A stretch of DNA of 10,387 bases, from NCBI GenBank assembly GCA_905215095.1, contig CAJMOL010000034.1:1-10387 (forward strand). The letters run 5' to 3'. Source of the DNA: an uncultured bacterium (GTDB lineage Bacteria; Actinomycetota; Coriobacteriia; Coriobacteriales; Coriobacteriaceae). Below, one piece after another: positions 1-6,514 of the stretch (position 1 is the stretch's first letter; each line of letters opens with the position of its first letter). The notes under the pieces were generated by a model. That model did not search any database. It saw nothing but the letters and a program-made list of their open reading frames with translations, and was not told the origin of the DNA. The translations under genes were made by a program, and so were the position numbers.

Positions 1-1
1 C

Positions 2-1084
2 GACCGCGAAGGCATCGGCAGTTTTACCGCGCGCCAAGGCTACTTTGGCCGCTGGTTGCTCATGGTGATCCTGGGCGCGTTGCAGGCCATCATCGTTACG
101 GTGGGTGATCTGGTCATTGGCGTACAGTGCGTCAACCCGCTGCTGTTCGTGCTGGGCGGCATCGCCATCTCGTTTACGTATGTCAACATCATTTACGCGC
201 TGTCCACTACGTTTAAGCACATCGGCAAGGCAATCGGCGTCATTCTGGTTATCGTGCAGATTCCGGGTTCATCGGGCATGTACCCCATCGAGATGATGCC
301 TGGCTTCTTCCAGTGGCTGCACCCACTGCTGCCCTTTACCTACGGCATCAATCTGCTGCGCGAGACGGTCGGCGGCATGTACTCGTTTAACTACCTGTTT
401 AACCTGTGCATCCTGGGCGTGTTTCTGATCGTGGCGCTCTTTATCGGGTTGCAGCTTCGTCCGCTGCTGCTCAACCTTAACCTGCTCTTTGATAAGCAGC
501 TTTCCACGACCGGTATGATGATCTGCGAGTCCAATGACCTGCCGCGCCAGCGCTACTCGCTGCGCACGGCCATGCGTGTCATGCTCGATTCCGATTCGTA
601 CCGTCGCGAGCTGCTCGACCATGCGGTGACTTTTGAGCACCGTTATCCGTACTACATCAAGGGCGGCTTTGCTGCCGTGGTGGGCGTTCAGGTGTTGCTC
701 TTTGTGCTTTCGACGGTCCTTGACATCGACAACAACGGCAAGATCATCCTGCTGGTCATCTGGATTATCTCGGTCATCGCCATTTGCGGCTGGCTTATTA
801 ATATCGAGTACATCCGATCGAGCCTCAACACCCAGATGCGTATCTCGGCGCTTTCGGACGAGGACCTGCGCCGCGAGATGCGCGAGCACACAGCGGCGAT
901 CCCTGCCGCTCGCTACATGTTTGGCCTCAACGCCAGCGAGCGTGGTGCCAAGAGCGGCGATCAGTCCACGGGCCGCTTGCCGCATATAGGCTCGAACCAT
1001 AAATCTCAGGACAGCGACAGCACAGCCATAAACGATGGAGATACCACTCCGCTTGGCAAGCACTCCAAAGGAGGTGAGGCATAA
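2..1084 (+). CDS. YhgE/Pip-family membrane protein, C-terminal part (5' end outside window)
   Basis: The reading frame is open from the first bases, so only the last 360 residues are visible. Counting from position 2, residues about 19-145 hold several hydrophobic segments like the C-terminal membrane domain of YhgE/Pip proteins. Shared landmarks with the next gene are NPLLFVL, HIGKA, MYPIEM and LLPFTYGIN (there NPLQFVL, DIGKA, TFPIEM, FLPFTHGIN), so the two are paralogues. After this domain comes an extension not present in the neighbour: a charged segment, two more membrane helices (about residues 223-242 and 248-268) and a polar tail of about 90 residues ending HSKGGEA. The family includes the Lactococcus phage-infection protein Pip and Bacillus YhgE; its biochemical role is not settled, though an ABC-2-like export function is often suggested. 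The stop directly abuts the next ATG, so the two are co-translated. Family call is firm; function is unknown. Confidence 0.85.
   Translation, partial: DREGIGSFTARQGYFGRWLLMVILGALQAIIVTVGDLVIGVQCVNPLLFVLGGIAISFTYVNIIYALSTTFKHIGKAIGVILVIVQIPGSSGMYPIEMMPGFFQWLHPLLPFTYGINLLRETVGGMYSFNYLFNLCILGVFLIVALFIGLQLRPLLLNLNLLFDKQLSTTGMMICESNDLPRQRYSLRTAMRVMLDSDSYRRELLDHAVTFEHRYPYYIKGGFAAVVGVQVLLFVLSTVLDIDNNGKIILLVIWIISVIAICGWLINIEYIRSSLNTQMRISALSDEDLRREMREHTAAIPAARYMFGLNASERGAKSGDQSTGRLPHIGSNHKSQDSDSTAINDGDTTPLGKHSKGGEA
1067..1077 (+). promoter_or_regulatory. Full-length Shine-Dalgarno sequence for the second YhgE/Pip gene
   Basis: AAAGGAGGTGA is complementary to eleven consecutive bases of the usual 16S rRNA 3' end, and ends 7 bases before the ATG at 1085. 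It lies within the last codons of the upstream gene, where it encodes part of the SKGGEA tail. It suggests strong, coupled translation of the second gene. Confidence 0.9.
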
Positions 1085-3274
1085 ATGAAGAACATCCTGC
1101 ATCTGTTTAAGCGCGATGTCCAAAATGTGTCTCGCTCCGTAATTGGCTTGGTTGTCGTGATGGGCCTCGTTATCGTACCGTGCCTGTACGCGTGGTTTAA
1201 CATCGCCGGCAGCTGGGACCCGTACGGCAACACCGGCAATCTTAAGATCGCCGTGGTCAACACCGATGAGGGTTACGAGAGCGATCTGATCCCCGTTGAG
1301 GTCAACGTGGGTGAAAACGTGACCGCCACCCTGCGCGGCAACGAGAGCTTCGATTGGGTTGTACTCAACAATCGAGAAAAGGCCATCGAGGGCGTCAAAT
1401 CGGGCGCATACTATGCGGCTGTCGTTATCCCTAAGACGTTTAGTGCCGATATGATGACGCTCTTTTCGACCGACGTGAAGCATGCCGATATCGAGTTCTA
1501 CGAGAATCAGAAGGCCAACGCCATCGCGCAGATCGTGACCGAGAAGGGCTCGAGCGCCGTTCAGAGTCAGGTTAACGAGACCTTTACCAAGACCATCACG
1601 ACCATCGGTCTTAAGACGGTGTCCAGCCTGCTCGATTACATGAGCACCGACCAGGTCAGCAACTTTATCGCCAACCTGTCCTCGACGCTTGGCGATTCGA
1701 TTGAGGACCTGCGAGACGTTCAGGCCAGCGCAACATCGCTTGCGGGCATTTTGAGCTCCACGTCCGATTCGCTGACGTCGGCGAGCGGCATGCTCAAGCA
1801 GACCGGTGCCGTCGATGAGTCGACAAAGCAGCTCATGGAACATGCCAAAAGCGGTATCGATGATTCCAAAGAAGCGCTTAAGGCGGCAAACGATGCCATC
1901 GATGCCGCGATCGATGGAAGTGCGGGTTCGTTCGACAATGTGTCTGCCGAGCTCGCGAAGGCGTTCGATGCCGCGAACCAGCATGTCGACCTTACGGTGT
2001 CCCAACTCAACGATGCCGCTGCGGCCCTCAATGCGCGTGCCGACGATATCGATGCCACGGCCGACCAGCTCCGCAGCCTTGCCGAGCAGGTGAGTAACGA
2101 AAAGCTCCAGGAGAGCCTCAGATCTGTGGCAACATCGCTGGGCAGGATCGCGGTGGAGTATCGCAACAACGCCAAGGACCTGACGGCAACCGCTAAGTCC
2201 CTTTCTGACAGCATGGCAGAGGTCAACAGCACTCGTGCCGAGGTCGACCAGGCCATCGCCGATGCCAAGGCGGGTATCTCGGGTGCCAAGTCCGACTATG
2301 ATTCCACGTTCTCGGTTAAGGCCAAGGAGCTCAAGAAGACGGTTTCGGGCATTCTGGACTCGCTGAACAGCATCTCGGGCGATCTGGATAGCGCCGTAGA
2401 CGGCCTGACCGACGCATCCGGTTCGCTGGCAAAGGGCCTCTCCAAGGCTGCAAAGCTGGTCAACAAGGCTTCTGATCAGCTGGGCGAGGCGTCGGACAAG
2501 ATTAGCGCTTTCAAGGACGAGCTCGATGGTGCCCTTATGTCGGACGATCTGGCCACGATCAAGACGATGATCGGCAACGACCCCGATGGCCTCGCCGTGT
2601 CGCTTTCCGGCCCCGTCGCACTCGACCGTAAGCCGGTCTATCCGATTCGCAATTACGGCTCTGCCATGGCGCCGTTCTACACAATTCTGTCGCTGTGGGT
2701 GGGCTCGATCGTGCTGGCGGCCATGATGAAGGTCTCGGTTGACGATGAGCTCATCAACGAACTCATTCCCGTGCGCTTGCACGAGATCTACCTGGGCCGT
2801 TATCTGTTCTTTGGCGGTCTGGCCTTGCTGCAGGCAACGCTCGTGTGCGCGGGCGACATTCTGTTCTTTGGCATCCAGTGCGACAACCCCCTGCAGTTTG
2901 TGCTTGCCGGCTGGGTCGCGAGCCTCGTGTTCTCCAATATCGTCTACACGCTCACGGTATCGTTTGGAGATATCGGCAAGGCCCTCGCCGTCGTGCTGCT
3001 GGTCATGCAGGTCGGCGGTTCGGGCGGTACGTTCCCCATCGAGATGACCGGTCCCGTGTTCCAGGCGATCTATCCGTTCCTGCCGTTTACCCACGGCATC
3101 AACGCCATGCACGCCGCCATGGCCGGTGCCTACCATATGGAGTACTGGGTTGAGTTGGGCATTCTGGCGAGCTATCTGATTCCGTCGCTGGCCCTGGGCG
3201 TCGTCTTCCGCCGCCCGGTTATCAAAGCCAACGACTGGATCATCGAAAAGCTGGAGTCAACCAAATTGATTTAA
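1085..3274 (+). CDS. YhgE/Pip-family membrane protein, full length (729 aa)
   Basis: The N-terminus has one membrane helix (about residues 18-38) followed by the family signature LYAWFNI (34-40) and WDPYGNTGNLK (44-54), then an extracytoplasmic domain with the AVVNTDEGYES stretch. Residues about 150-490 are a long Ala/Ser/Asp/Leu-rich helical region with heptad character, for example DQLRSLAEQVSNEKLQ, probably coiled coil. The C-terminus, from about residue 528 (MAPFYTILSLWVG), carries about six membrane helices with NPLQFVL, DIGKALAVVLLVMQ, GGTFPIEM and FLPFTHGIN. This order (N-terminal helix, stalk, C-terminal multi-helix domain) is that of complete YhgE/Pip proteins. Such proteins are related in layout to EsaA of type VII secretion, but no other type VII gene is visible. 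The start is fixed by the strong Shine-Dalgarno and abutting stop. It probably works with its upstream paralogue; substrate unknown. Confidence 0.9.
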   Translation: MKNILHLFKRDVQNVSRSVIGLVVVMGLVIVPCLYAWFNIAGSWDPYGNTGNLKIAVVNTDEGYESDLIPVEVNVGENVTATLRGNESFDWVVLNNREKAIEGVKSGAYYAAVVIPKTFSADMMTLFSTDVKHADIEFYENQKANAIAQIVTEKGSSAVQSQVNETFTKTITTIGLKTVSSLLDYMSTDQVSNFIANLSSTLGDSIEDLRDVQASATSLAGILSSTSDSLTSASGMLKQTGAVDESTKQLMEHAKSGIDDSKEALKAANDAIDAAIDGSAGSFDNVSAELAKAFDAANQHVDLTVSQLNDAAAALNARADDIDATADQLRSLAEQVSNEKLQESLRSVATSLGRIAVEYRNNAKDLTATAKSLSDSMAEVNSTRAEVDQAIADAKAGISGAKSDYDSTFSVKAKELKKTVSGILDSLNSISGDLDSAVDGLTDASGSLAKGLSKAAKLVNKASDQLGEASDKISAFKDELDGALMSDDLATIKTMIGNDPDGLAVSLSGPVALDRKPVYPIRNYGSAMAPFYTILSLWVGSIVLAAMMKVSVDDELINELIPVRLHEIYLGRYLFFGGLALLQATLVCAGDILFFGIQCDNPLQFVLAGWVASLVFSNIVYTLTVSFGDIGKALAVVLLVMQVGGSGGTFPIEMTGPVFQAIYPFLPFTHGINAMHAAMAGAYHMEYWVELGILASYLIPSLALGVVFRRPVIKANDWIIEKLESTKLI

Positions 3275-3370
3275 TGCAGCGACGTAAACGCCGTCGGAAC
3301 ATCGAGGCCTTCCAACCCGATGCTTTAGCGTAGTGAATTGCACGGGTTGCTTGGTTGTTGTTACAGTAGC

Positions 3371-3404
3371 GGGGCGTGCCGGGGGTCCGGTGCGCCCCGT
3401 TTTT
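3371..3404 (+). terminator. Rho-independent terminator of the YhgE/Pip unit
   Basis: GGGGCG (3371-3376) pairs with CGCCCC (3393-3398), and an inner CCGG (3379-3382) pairs with CCGG (3387-3390), followed by GTTTTTATTT. It sits about 95 bases after the second YhgE/Pip stop. Bases 3275-3370 hold no gene; the only structure I see is a weak CAACCCG/CGGGTTG dyad (3313-3319 and 3343-3349). Confidence 0.85.
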
Positions 3405-3406
3405 AT

Positions 3407-3435
3407 TTGACCATGAGGCGGCACGCAGCCATACG
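3407..3435 (+). promoter_or_regulatory. Possible sigma-70 promoter for the EamA transporter
   Basis: TTGACC (3407-3412) matches the -35 consensus in five of six bases; 17 bases on is CATACG (3430-3435), a weak -10 with three matches. It begins in the tail of the preceding terminator and lies upstream of the transporter start, so position is right, but the -10 is poor. Confidence 0.3.
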
Positions 3436-3475
3436 CGTGCGGACACCACGCCCAGATTGAGTGCGAGGATGTTCC

Positions 3476-4459
3476 ATGGCCCAATACGCTGCCAACGAAA
3501 TCGAAAACTTGCCCGATAGCCCTGTAGCCCGTGAAGACCTGGGCGCGGGCGGCACCTTCCGCGGCGCCGGCGCACGCTCTCCGCTGTTCTGGAAGGTTCT
3601 GCTCCTTTCGGTGGCGGTCATCTGGGGCTACTCCTTTACCACTATGAAGGACGCACTCGGCACCATTCCGGTGTTCGCGCTGCTCTATGTACGCTTTCTG
3701 CCCGCAGCGTTGGTCATGTTTGCCGTCTTCCACAAGCGCATCATTGCACATTTCAACGCTCGCAACCTGATCGTTGGCCTGAGTATGGGCGTGCTCATGT
3801 GGGCGGCCTATGCGTTGCAGACGGTCGGTCTGGCACATACTACGGCGGGCAAGAATGCTTTTTTGACGGGCACGTACTGCATCCTTGTGCCGTTCGCGAG
3901 CTATTTTCTGAGCGGCGAAAAACTCACCCGCTATAACCTGGGCGCGGCACTGCTGTGCTTGGCGGGCATTGGTTTGGTGGCGCTCGATAGCGTTGAATTC
4001 AACATCGGTGACGTCATTACGCTGGCGGGTGCGGTCTTTTTCGCCATCCAGATGGCGGTGACCGCCAAGTATGGCCGCAAGATGGACATCAACGTCATCA
4101 CGTTTTGGATGTTTGTGGGCAATGGCGTCCTGAGCCTTATCTCGTCGCTGTTGTTCGAGACCCAAGCGCCCGCGTCCGTGTGGACGCCGAGCTTTATCAG
4201 TGTGATGGCGTTTCTCTCGGTGGGCTGCACATGCGTGGCTCTGCTCATCCAAAACGTCGGCCTGGCGCATGTCCCGGCCTCGACGGGCTCGCTGCTCCTT
4301 TCGATGGAGTCGCCTTCGGGTGTGTTGTTTTCGGTGCTGCTGATGGGGGAGGCGCTCACCTCGCGTCTGCTCGCCGGCTTCGCGCTCATCTTCCTGTCGA
4401 TTATCTTGAGCGAGACGCATTTCGATTTCTTGCGCCGAAAATCTCGCTCGCAATTGTAA
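3476..4459 (+). CDS. EamA/DMT-superfamily transporter (327 aa)
   Basis: A membrane protein of the drug/metabolite transporter superfamily, with two EamA repeats and about ten hydrophobic helices. A polar N-terminal tail of about 36 residues precedes helix 1 (WKVLLLSVAVIWGYSF, W50-G51). The first repeat ends with the family's typical pattern GLAHTTAGKNAFLTGTYCIL, then EKLTRYNLGAALLCLAGIGL; the second repeat contains the related GLAHVPASTGSLLLSMESP and GEALTSRLLAGFALIFLSI. Family members move small metabolites such as amino acids across the cytoplasmic membrane, often outward; the substrate cannot be read from sequence. I chose ATG 3476 because GAGGA (3465-3469) lies 6 bases upstream; an in-frame GTG at 3461 lacks such a site. 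It sits alone between two terminators, so it is probably a one-gene transcript. Confidence 0.9.
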   Translation: MAQYAANEIENLPDSPVAREDLGAGGTFRGAGARSPLFWKVLLLSVAVIWGYSFTTMKDALGTIPVFALLYVRFLPAALVMFAVFHKRIIAHFNARNLIVGLSMGVLMWAAYALQTVGLAHTTAGKNAFLTGTYCILVPFASYFLSGEKLTRYNLGAALLCLAGIGLVALDSVEFNIGDVITLAGAVFFAIQMAVTAKYGRKMDINVITFWMFVGNGVLSLISSLLFETQAPASVWTPSFISVMAFLSVGCTCVALLIQNVGLAHVPASTGSLLLSMESPSGVLFSVLLMGEALTSRLLAGFALIFLSIILSETHFDFLRRKSRSQL

Positions 4460-4471
4460 ACAACTTGTTGC

Positions 4472-4497
4472 GCCGCCCTCCAAGGGCGGCATTTTTT
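4472..4497 (+). terminator. Rho-independent terminator of the EamA transporter
   Basis: A perfect 8-base stem GCCGCCCT (4472-4479) and AGGGCGGC (4483-4490) with a three-base CCA loop is followed by ATTTTTT. It begins 12 bases after the transporter stop and separates it from the amidohydrolase gene. Confidence 0.93.
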
Positions 4498-4507
4498 ATG
4501 TCATGCC

Positions 4508-4535
4508 CTTACAGTTGTGCCTTGCACTTTATGCT
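4508..4535 (+). promoter_or_regulatory. Candidate promoter for the M20 amidohydrolase
   Basis: CTTACA (4508-4513), a 16-base spacer and TATGCT (4530-4535) each match the sigma-70 consensus in four of six bases. The pair lies just after the upstream terminator and about 40 bases before the gene's ATG, where a promoter is expected. Sequence match alone is modest. Confidence 0.4.
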
Positions 4536-4545
4536 ATCAAAGTGC
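4524..4545 (+). promoter_or_regulatory. Dyad GCACTTT-N8-AAAGTGC, possible operator
   Basis: A perfect 7-base inverted repeat, GCACTTT (4524-4530) and AAAGTGC (4539-4545), with an 8-base centre containing most of the candidate -10 box. A dimeric regulator bound here would cover the promoter of the amidohydrolase gene. It could instead be a small RNA hairpin in the leader; no regulator gene is in view. Confidence 0.4.
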
Positions 4546-4575
4546 GTGCTGCAAAAACGTTACTGGAGGGCATCT

Positions 4576-5871
4576 ATGGCACCAGCTCTGTCCGATTTTC
4601 AACCGCAACCAGCGCCTCAGGCTACAACAGCGGCGCAGACCGCTATCGGTGACGGTCTTGTCGCAGAAGCTCAGGCTTTTGCAGACGAGCTCGCTGCGTG
4701 GCGACACGATTTACACCAGATGCCCGAGCTGGGCAATAGCCTCCCGCAGACCTCTGCGTATATTCAAGCGCGCCTGACCGAGATGGATATCCCATTTGCC
4801 ACGCTCGTCGATGGTTCCTGTGTTGTGGGCCTTGTCGGCGCCGGTGCCGCCGCGGCCCAGGGCAATGGCGTCTGCACGGACGAACAGGCCGGTACGGTCG
4901 TTATGCTGCGTGGCGACATGGATGCCCTGCCCGTTGCCGAAGAGTCAGGCGAGCCTTTCGCCTCTACGAACGGCTGCATGCACGCATGCGGACACGATAT
5001 GCACGCGACGGCGCTGCTTGGTGCAGCCCGTATGCTCAAGGCGCGCGAGGCAGAGCTTGTCGACGCCAATGCCACGGTTAAGTTGCTGTTCCAGCCGGGC
5101 GAGGAAACCTTTGAGGGTGCCCGCGCCGCCATCGCCGATGGTCTGCTGCAGAACCCGCGTCCCCAGGCCGCCTTTGCCATGCATGTCAATAGCCAGTCGC
5201 CGCTTGGCCTGGTGCTCTACGGCAGCCCGGCGCTCTCGGGCGTGTACGGTTTCCGCATCACGCTCCAGGGCAAGGGCGGCCATGGCTCGAGCCCCGAGAT
5301 CTGCATCGACCCCATCACGGCCGGCGTCCATGTGCATCTGGCGCTTCAGGAGCTCATCTCCCGCGAGGTGCCGGCGGCCAAGGAAGTCGCACTTACCGTT
5401 GGTAAGTTTGCTGGCGGCTTGGCGGCCAACGTTATCCCCGACACCTGTGTGCTCGAGGGAACGCTGCGCGGCTTCGACGTCGAGCTCATGGAGCGCCTCA
5501 AGACCCGCATCGCGGAGGTCGTTAACGGCGTTGCCACAACATATCGTACGCCGGCGACCATCGAGACGCTTTCGGATGTTCCGCCGCTTGTACTTGACAG
5601 CGATATGACTCAGGCGTCGCTTGGCTACGTGGGCGCAGTGCTGCCCAAGGCGGCTTTCTTGCCGCTTTTCCATGCCATGGCGAGTGAGGACTTCGCGCTT
5701 ATCTCGAGCGAGATCCCGAGTGCGTACTTTACCGTGGGCGCTGCCGTGACCGATACGGACGAGCACTTTGCCCAGCACCATCCCAAGGCACGTTTTGATG
5801 ATGCCGAGCTGCCGCTCGGTGCCGCGGCTTATACCGCCGTCGCTTTGGGCTACATCGCCGACCACCGGTAG
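4576..5871 (+). CDS. M20D-family metallo-amidohydrolase / N-acyl amino acid hydrolase (431 aa)
   Basis: A cytosolic dinuclear metal hydrolase of the peptidase M20D group (hippurate hydrolase, IAA-amino-acid hydrolase, N-acyl-L-amino acid amidohydrolase), which splits an amide bond to release a free amino acid. Visible landmarks: RHDLHQMPELG (43-53), RGDMDALP (112-119), MHACGHDMH with metal-site C138 and H140, QPGEE with E176/E177 as general base and ligand, AMHV with H203, the dimerisation-domain motif GKGGHGSSPE with H236, and the C-terminal QHHP (H401/H402) expected to complete the metal site. An N-terminal stretch of about 35 residues, rich in Ala, Gln and Pro, is extra relative to the family core. 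GGAGG (4565-4569) lies 6 bases before the ATG. The same frame is open far upstream, but that part overlaps the transporter and its terminator. The exact substrate is undetermined. Confidence 0.9.
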   Translation: MAPALSDFQPQPAPQATTAAQTAIGDGLVAEAQAFADELAAWRHDLHQMPELGNSLPQTSAYIQARLTEMDIPFATLVDGSCVVGLVGAGAAAAQGNGVCTDEQAGTVVMLRGDMDALPVAEESGEPFASTNGCMHACGHDMHATALLGAARMLKAREAELVDANATVKLLFQPGEETFEGARAAIADGLLQNPRPQAAFAMHVNSQSPLGLVLYGSPALSGVYGFRITLQGKGGHGSSPEICIDPITAGVHVHLALQELISREVPAAKEVALTVGKFAGGLAANVIPDTCVLEGTLRGFDVELMERLKTRIAEVVNGVATTYRTPATIETLSDVPPLVLDSDMTQASLGYVGAVLPKAAFLPLFHAMASEDFALISSEIPSAYFTVGAAVTDTDEHFAQHHPKARFDDAELPLGAAAYTAVALGYIADHR

Positions 5872-5911
5872 CACCCAATCTTGCTACTCGTTTGTTTAAA
5901 AAAGGAACAGT

Positions 5912-6332
5912 ATGTCCCAGCAACGTAAGTTCTTCCCCGGCTGGCTCGTGGTGGCCTCCGGCTTTGTGATCATGGCCACGTGCTACACCATTTTCGTTAA
6001 CTGCATGAGCCTGTTTCAGCCGCTCATCGTCAGCGACCTCGGGATCACGCTTGCGCAGTACAACATCTCCAATGCCATCTCCACCGTGGTGAGCGTTATC
6101 GGCTCACTTGTCATTGGCCATGTTGCCGATAAAGTAAGCGGCCGCGTTTTGGGTTCCCCTCACTGTAATCGCCACCTCTGCCGTTCTTGCCGGCATGAGC
6201 TTTGTCGGTGAGCTATGGCAGGTCTACGTGCTCTTTTCTGTTCGCTCCGTTCTGTCTGTGGCTGCCCTGGAAGCCGAATGGATGCTCGTACCATCATTCG
6301 GTTTCCAAGGCGGCCACGGGCCTACGAAATGA
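5912..6332 (+). pseudogene. MFS transporter remnant: N-terminal part only, frameshifted
   Basis: The gene starts normally (AAGGA at 5902-5906, ATG 5912) 40 bases after the amidohydrolase. It encodes the first helices of a major facilitator: KFFPGWLVVASGFVIM, then SLFQPLIVSDLGITLAQYNI, ending in the loop motif GHVADKVSGRVLG. In frame it then turns into a Cys/His/Arg-rich tail and stops at 6209-6211. Reading one base later restores family-like sequence, LTVIATSAVLAGMSFVGELW then QVYVLFSV, up to about 6240. The simplest explanation is one extra C in the run at 6156-6159. Beyond about 6240-6260 the transporter signal fades into the palindromic region and the shifted frame stops at 6330. Intact MFS proteins have about 400 residues, so roughly three quarters is absent. 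It probably once transported the substrate or product of the amidohydrolase. Confidence 0.82.
6260..6315. repeat. Imperfect inverted repeat, first of three hairpins
   Basis: Left arm 6260-6280 and right arm 6295-6315 are complementary at 18 of 21 positions around a 14-base loop. All three differences are transitions, at 6263, 6267 and 6273, and two of them would still pair as G-U in RNA. It begins where the transporter coding signal has faded. Nature unknown: part of a mobile palindromic element or a separate structure. Confidence 0.6.
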
Positions 6333-6393
6333 TCCGTTTTCCTCCGTCCCCAACAGATCACGTGATCCGAAGGGGACGGAGGAAAACGGATCA
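6330..6393. repeat. 64-base near-perfect palindrome (REP/MITE-like)
   Basis: Perfect 22-base arms (6330-6351 and 6372-6393; inner half reads CTCCGTCCCC and GGGGACGGAG) flank a 12-base palindrome GATCACGTGATC at 6356-6367. The only asymmetry is in the two four-base joints, AACA (6352-6355) and CGAA (6368-6371). In all, 29 of 32 position pairs match. Neither side has a good T-run, so it is not a typical terminator. The form suggests a repeated extragenic palindrome or the end product of a mobile element, but only one copy is in this window. Confidence 0.85.
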
Positions 6394-6460
6394 CAAAACG
6401 CGGCGCCGAACGAGCCCCCATACCCTCGTTCGGTCAGACGCGCCGCCGCGTTTTGTTTTT
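6393..6460 (+). terminator. Long hairpin followed by T-run, terminator-like, third hairpin of the cluster
   Basis: A 13-base outer stem (6393-6405 with 6444-6456) is continuous on the left with a 9-base inner stem, CCGAACGAG (6406-6414) and CTCGTTCGG (6425-6433), with a 10-base loop and a 10-base bulge on the right side (6434-6443). TTTTGTTTTT follows the GC-rich part. It could end transcription arriving from the amidohydrolase and broken transporter. It shares base 6393 with the preceding palindrome, so it may instead belong to that element. Confidence 0.6.
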
Positions 6461-6466
6461 GTGCCG

Positions 6467-6472
6467 TATAAT
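6467..6472 (+). promoter_or_regulatory. -10 box (TATAAT) of hisS
   Basis: A perfect TATAAT lies 42 bases before the hisS ATG. At the expected -35 distance the sequence is the GC-rich right arm of the preceding hairpin, with no recognisable -35 and no extended -10 TG. Transcription would start near 6479, giving a leader of about 35 bases. Confidence 0.6.
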
Positions 6473-6514
6473 GACCACTACCTATGACGCGATACAAAAG
6501 AAAGGTGTTTGCCC

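Noticed and set aside
269..3136. 955-codon open frame on the minus strand opposite the YhgE/Pip genes
   Set aside because: Its product is rich in His, Arg and Gly with no recognisable domain, and it mirrors two clear genes. Long antisense frames are a by-product of GC-biased third positions here. The same holds for 3257-4492, 6482-7903 and 8099-10258.
3338..3367. Promoter TTGCAC with TACAGT ahead of the EamA gene
   Set aside because: The 18-base spacing and weak matches are unconvincing, and transcription would start inside the terminator stem at 3371.
3461..3475. GTG start for the EamA transporter and TTG (6509) start for hisS
   Set aside because: In both cases an in-frame ATG a few codons later has a Shine-Dalgarno at proper distance, and the upstream codon does not.
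4105..4575. Upstream extension of the amidohydrolase frame
   Set aside because: It overlaps the EamA gene in another frame and crosses its terminator; the ATG at 4576 has a well-placed GGAGG.
6260..6456. CRISPR array or phage attachment site
   Set aside because: The repeats are inverted, not regularly spaced direct repeats, and no integrase, tRNA target or cas gene is present.
6260..6514. T-box or histidine-sensing leader for hisS
   Set aside because: No T-box sequence or tRNA-binding bulge is visible, and the likely hisS promoter at 6467 lies downstream of the hairpins, so they are not in its mRNA.
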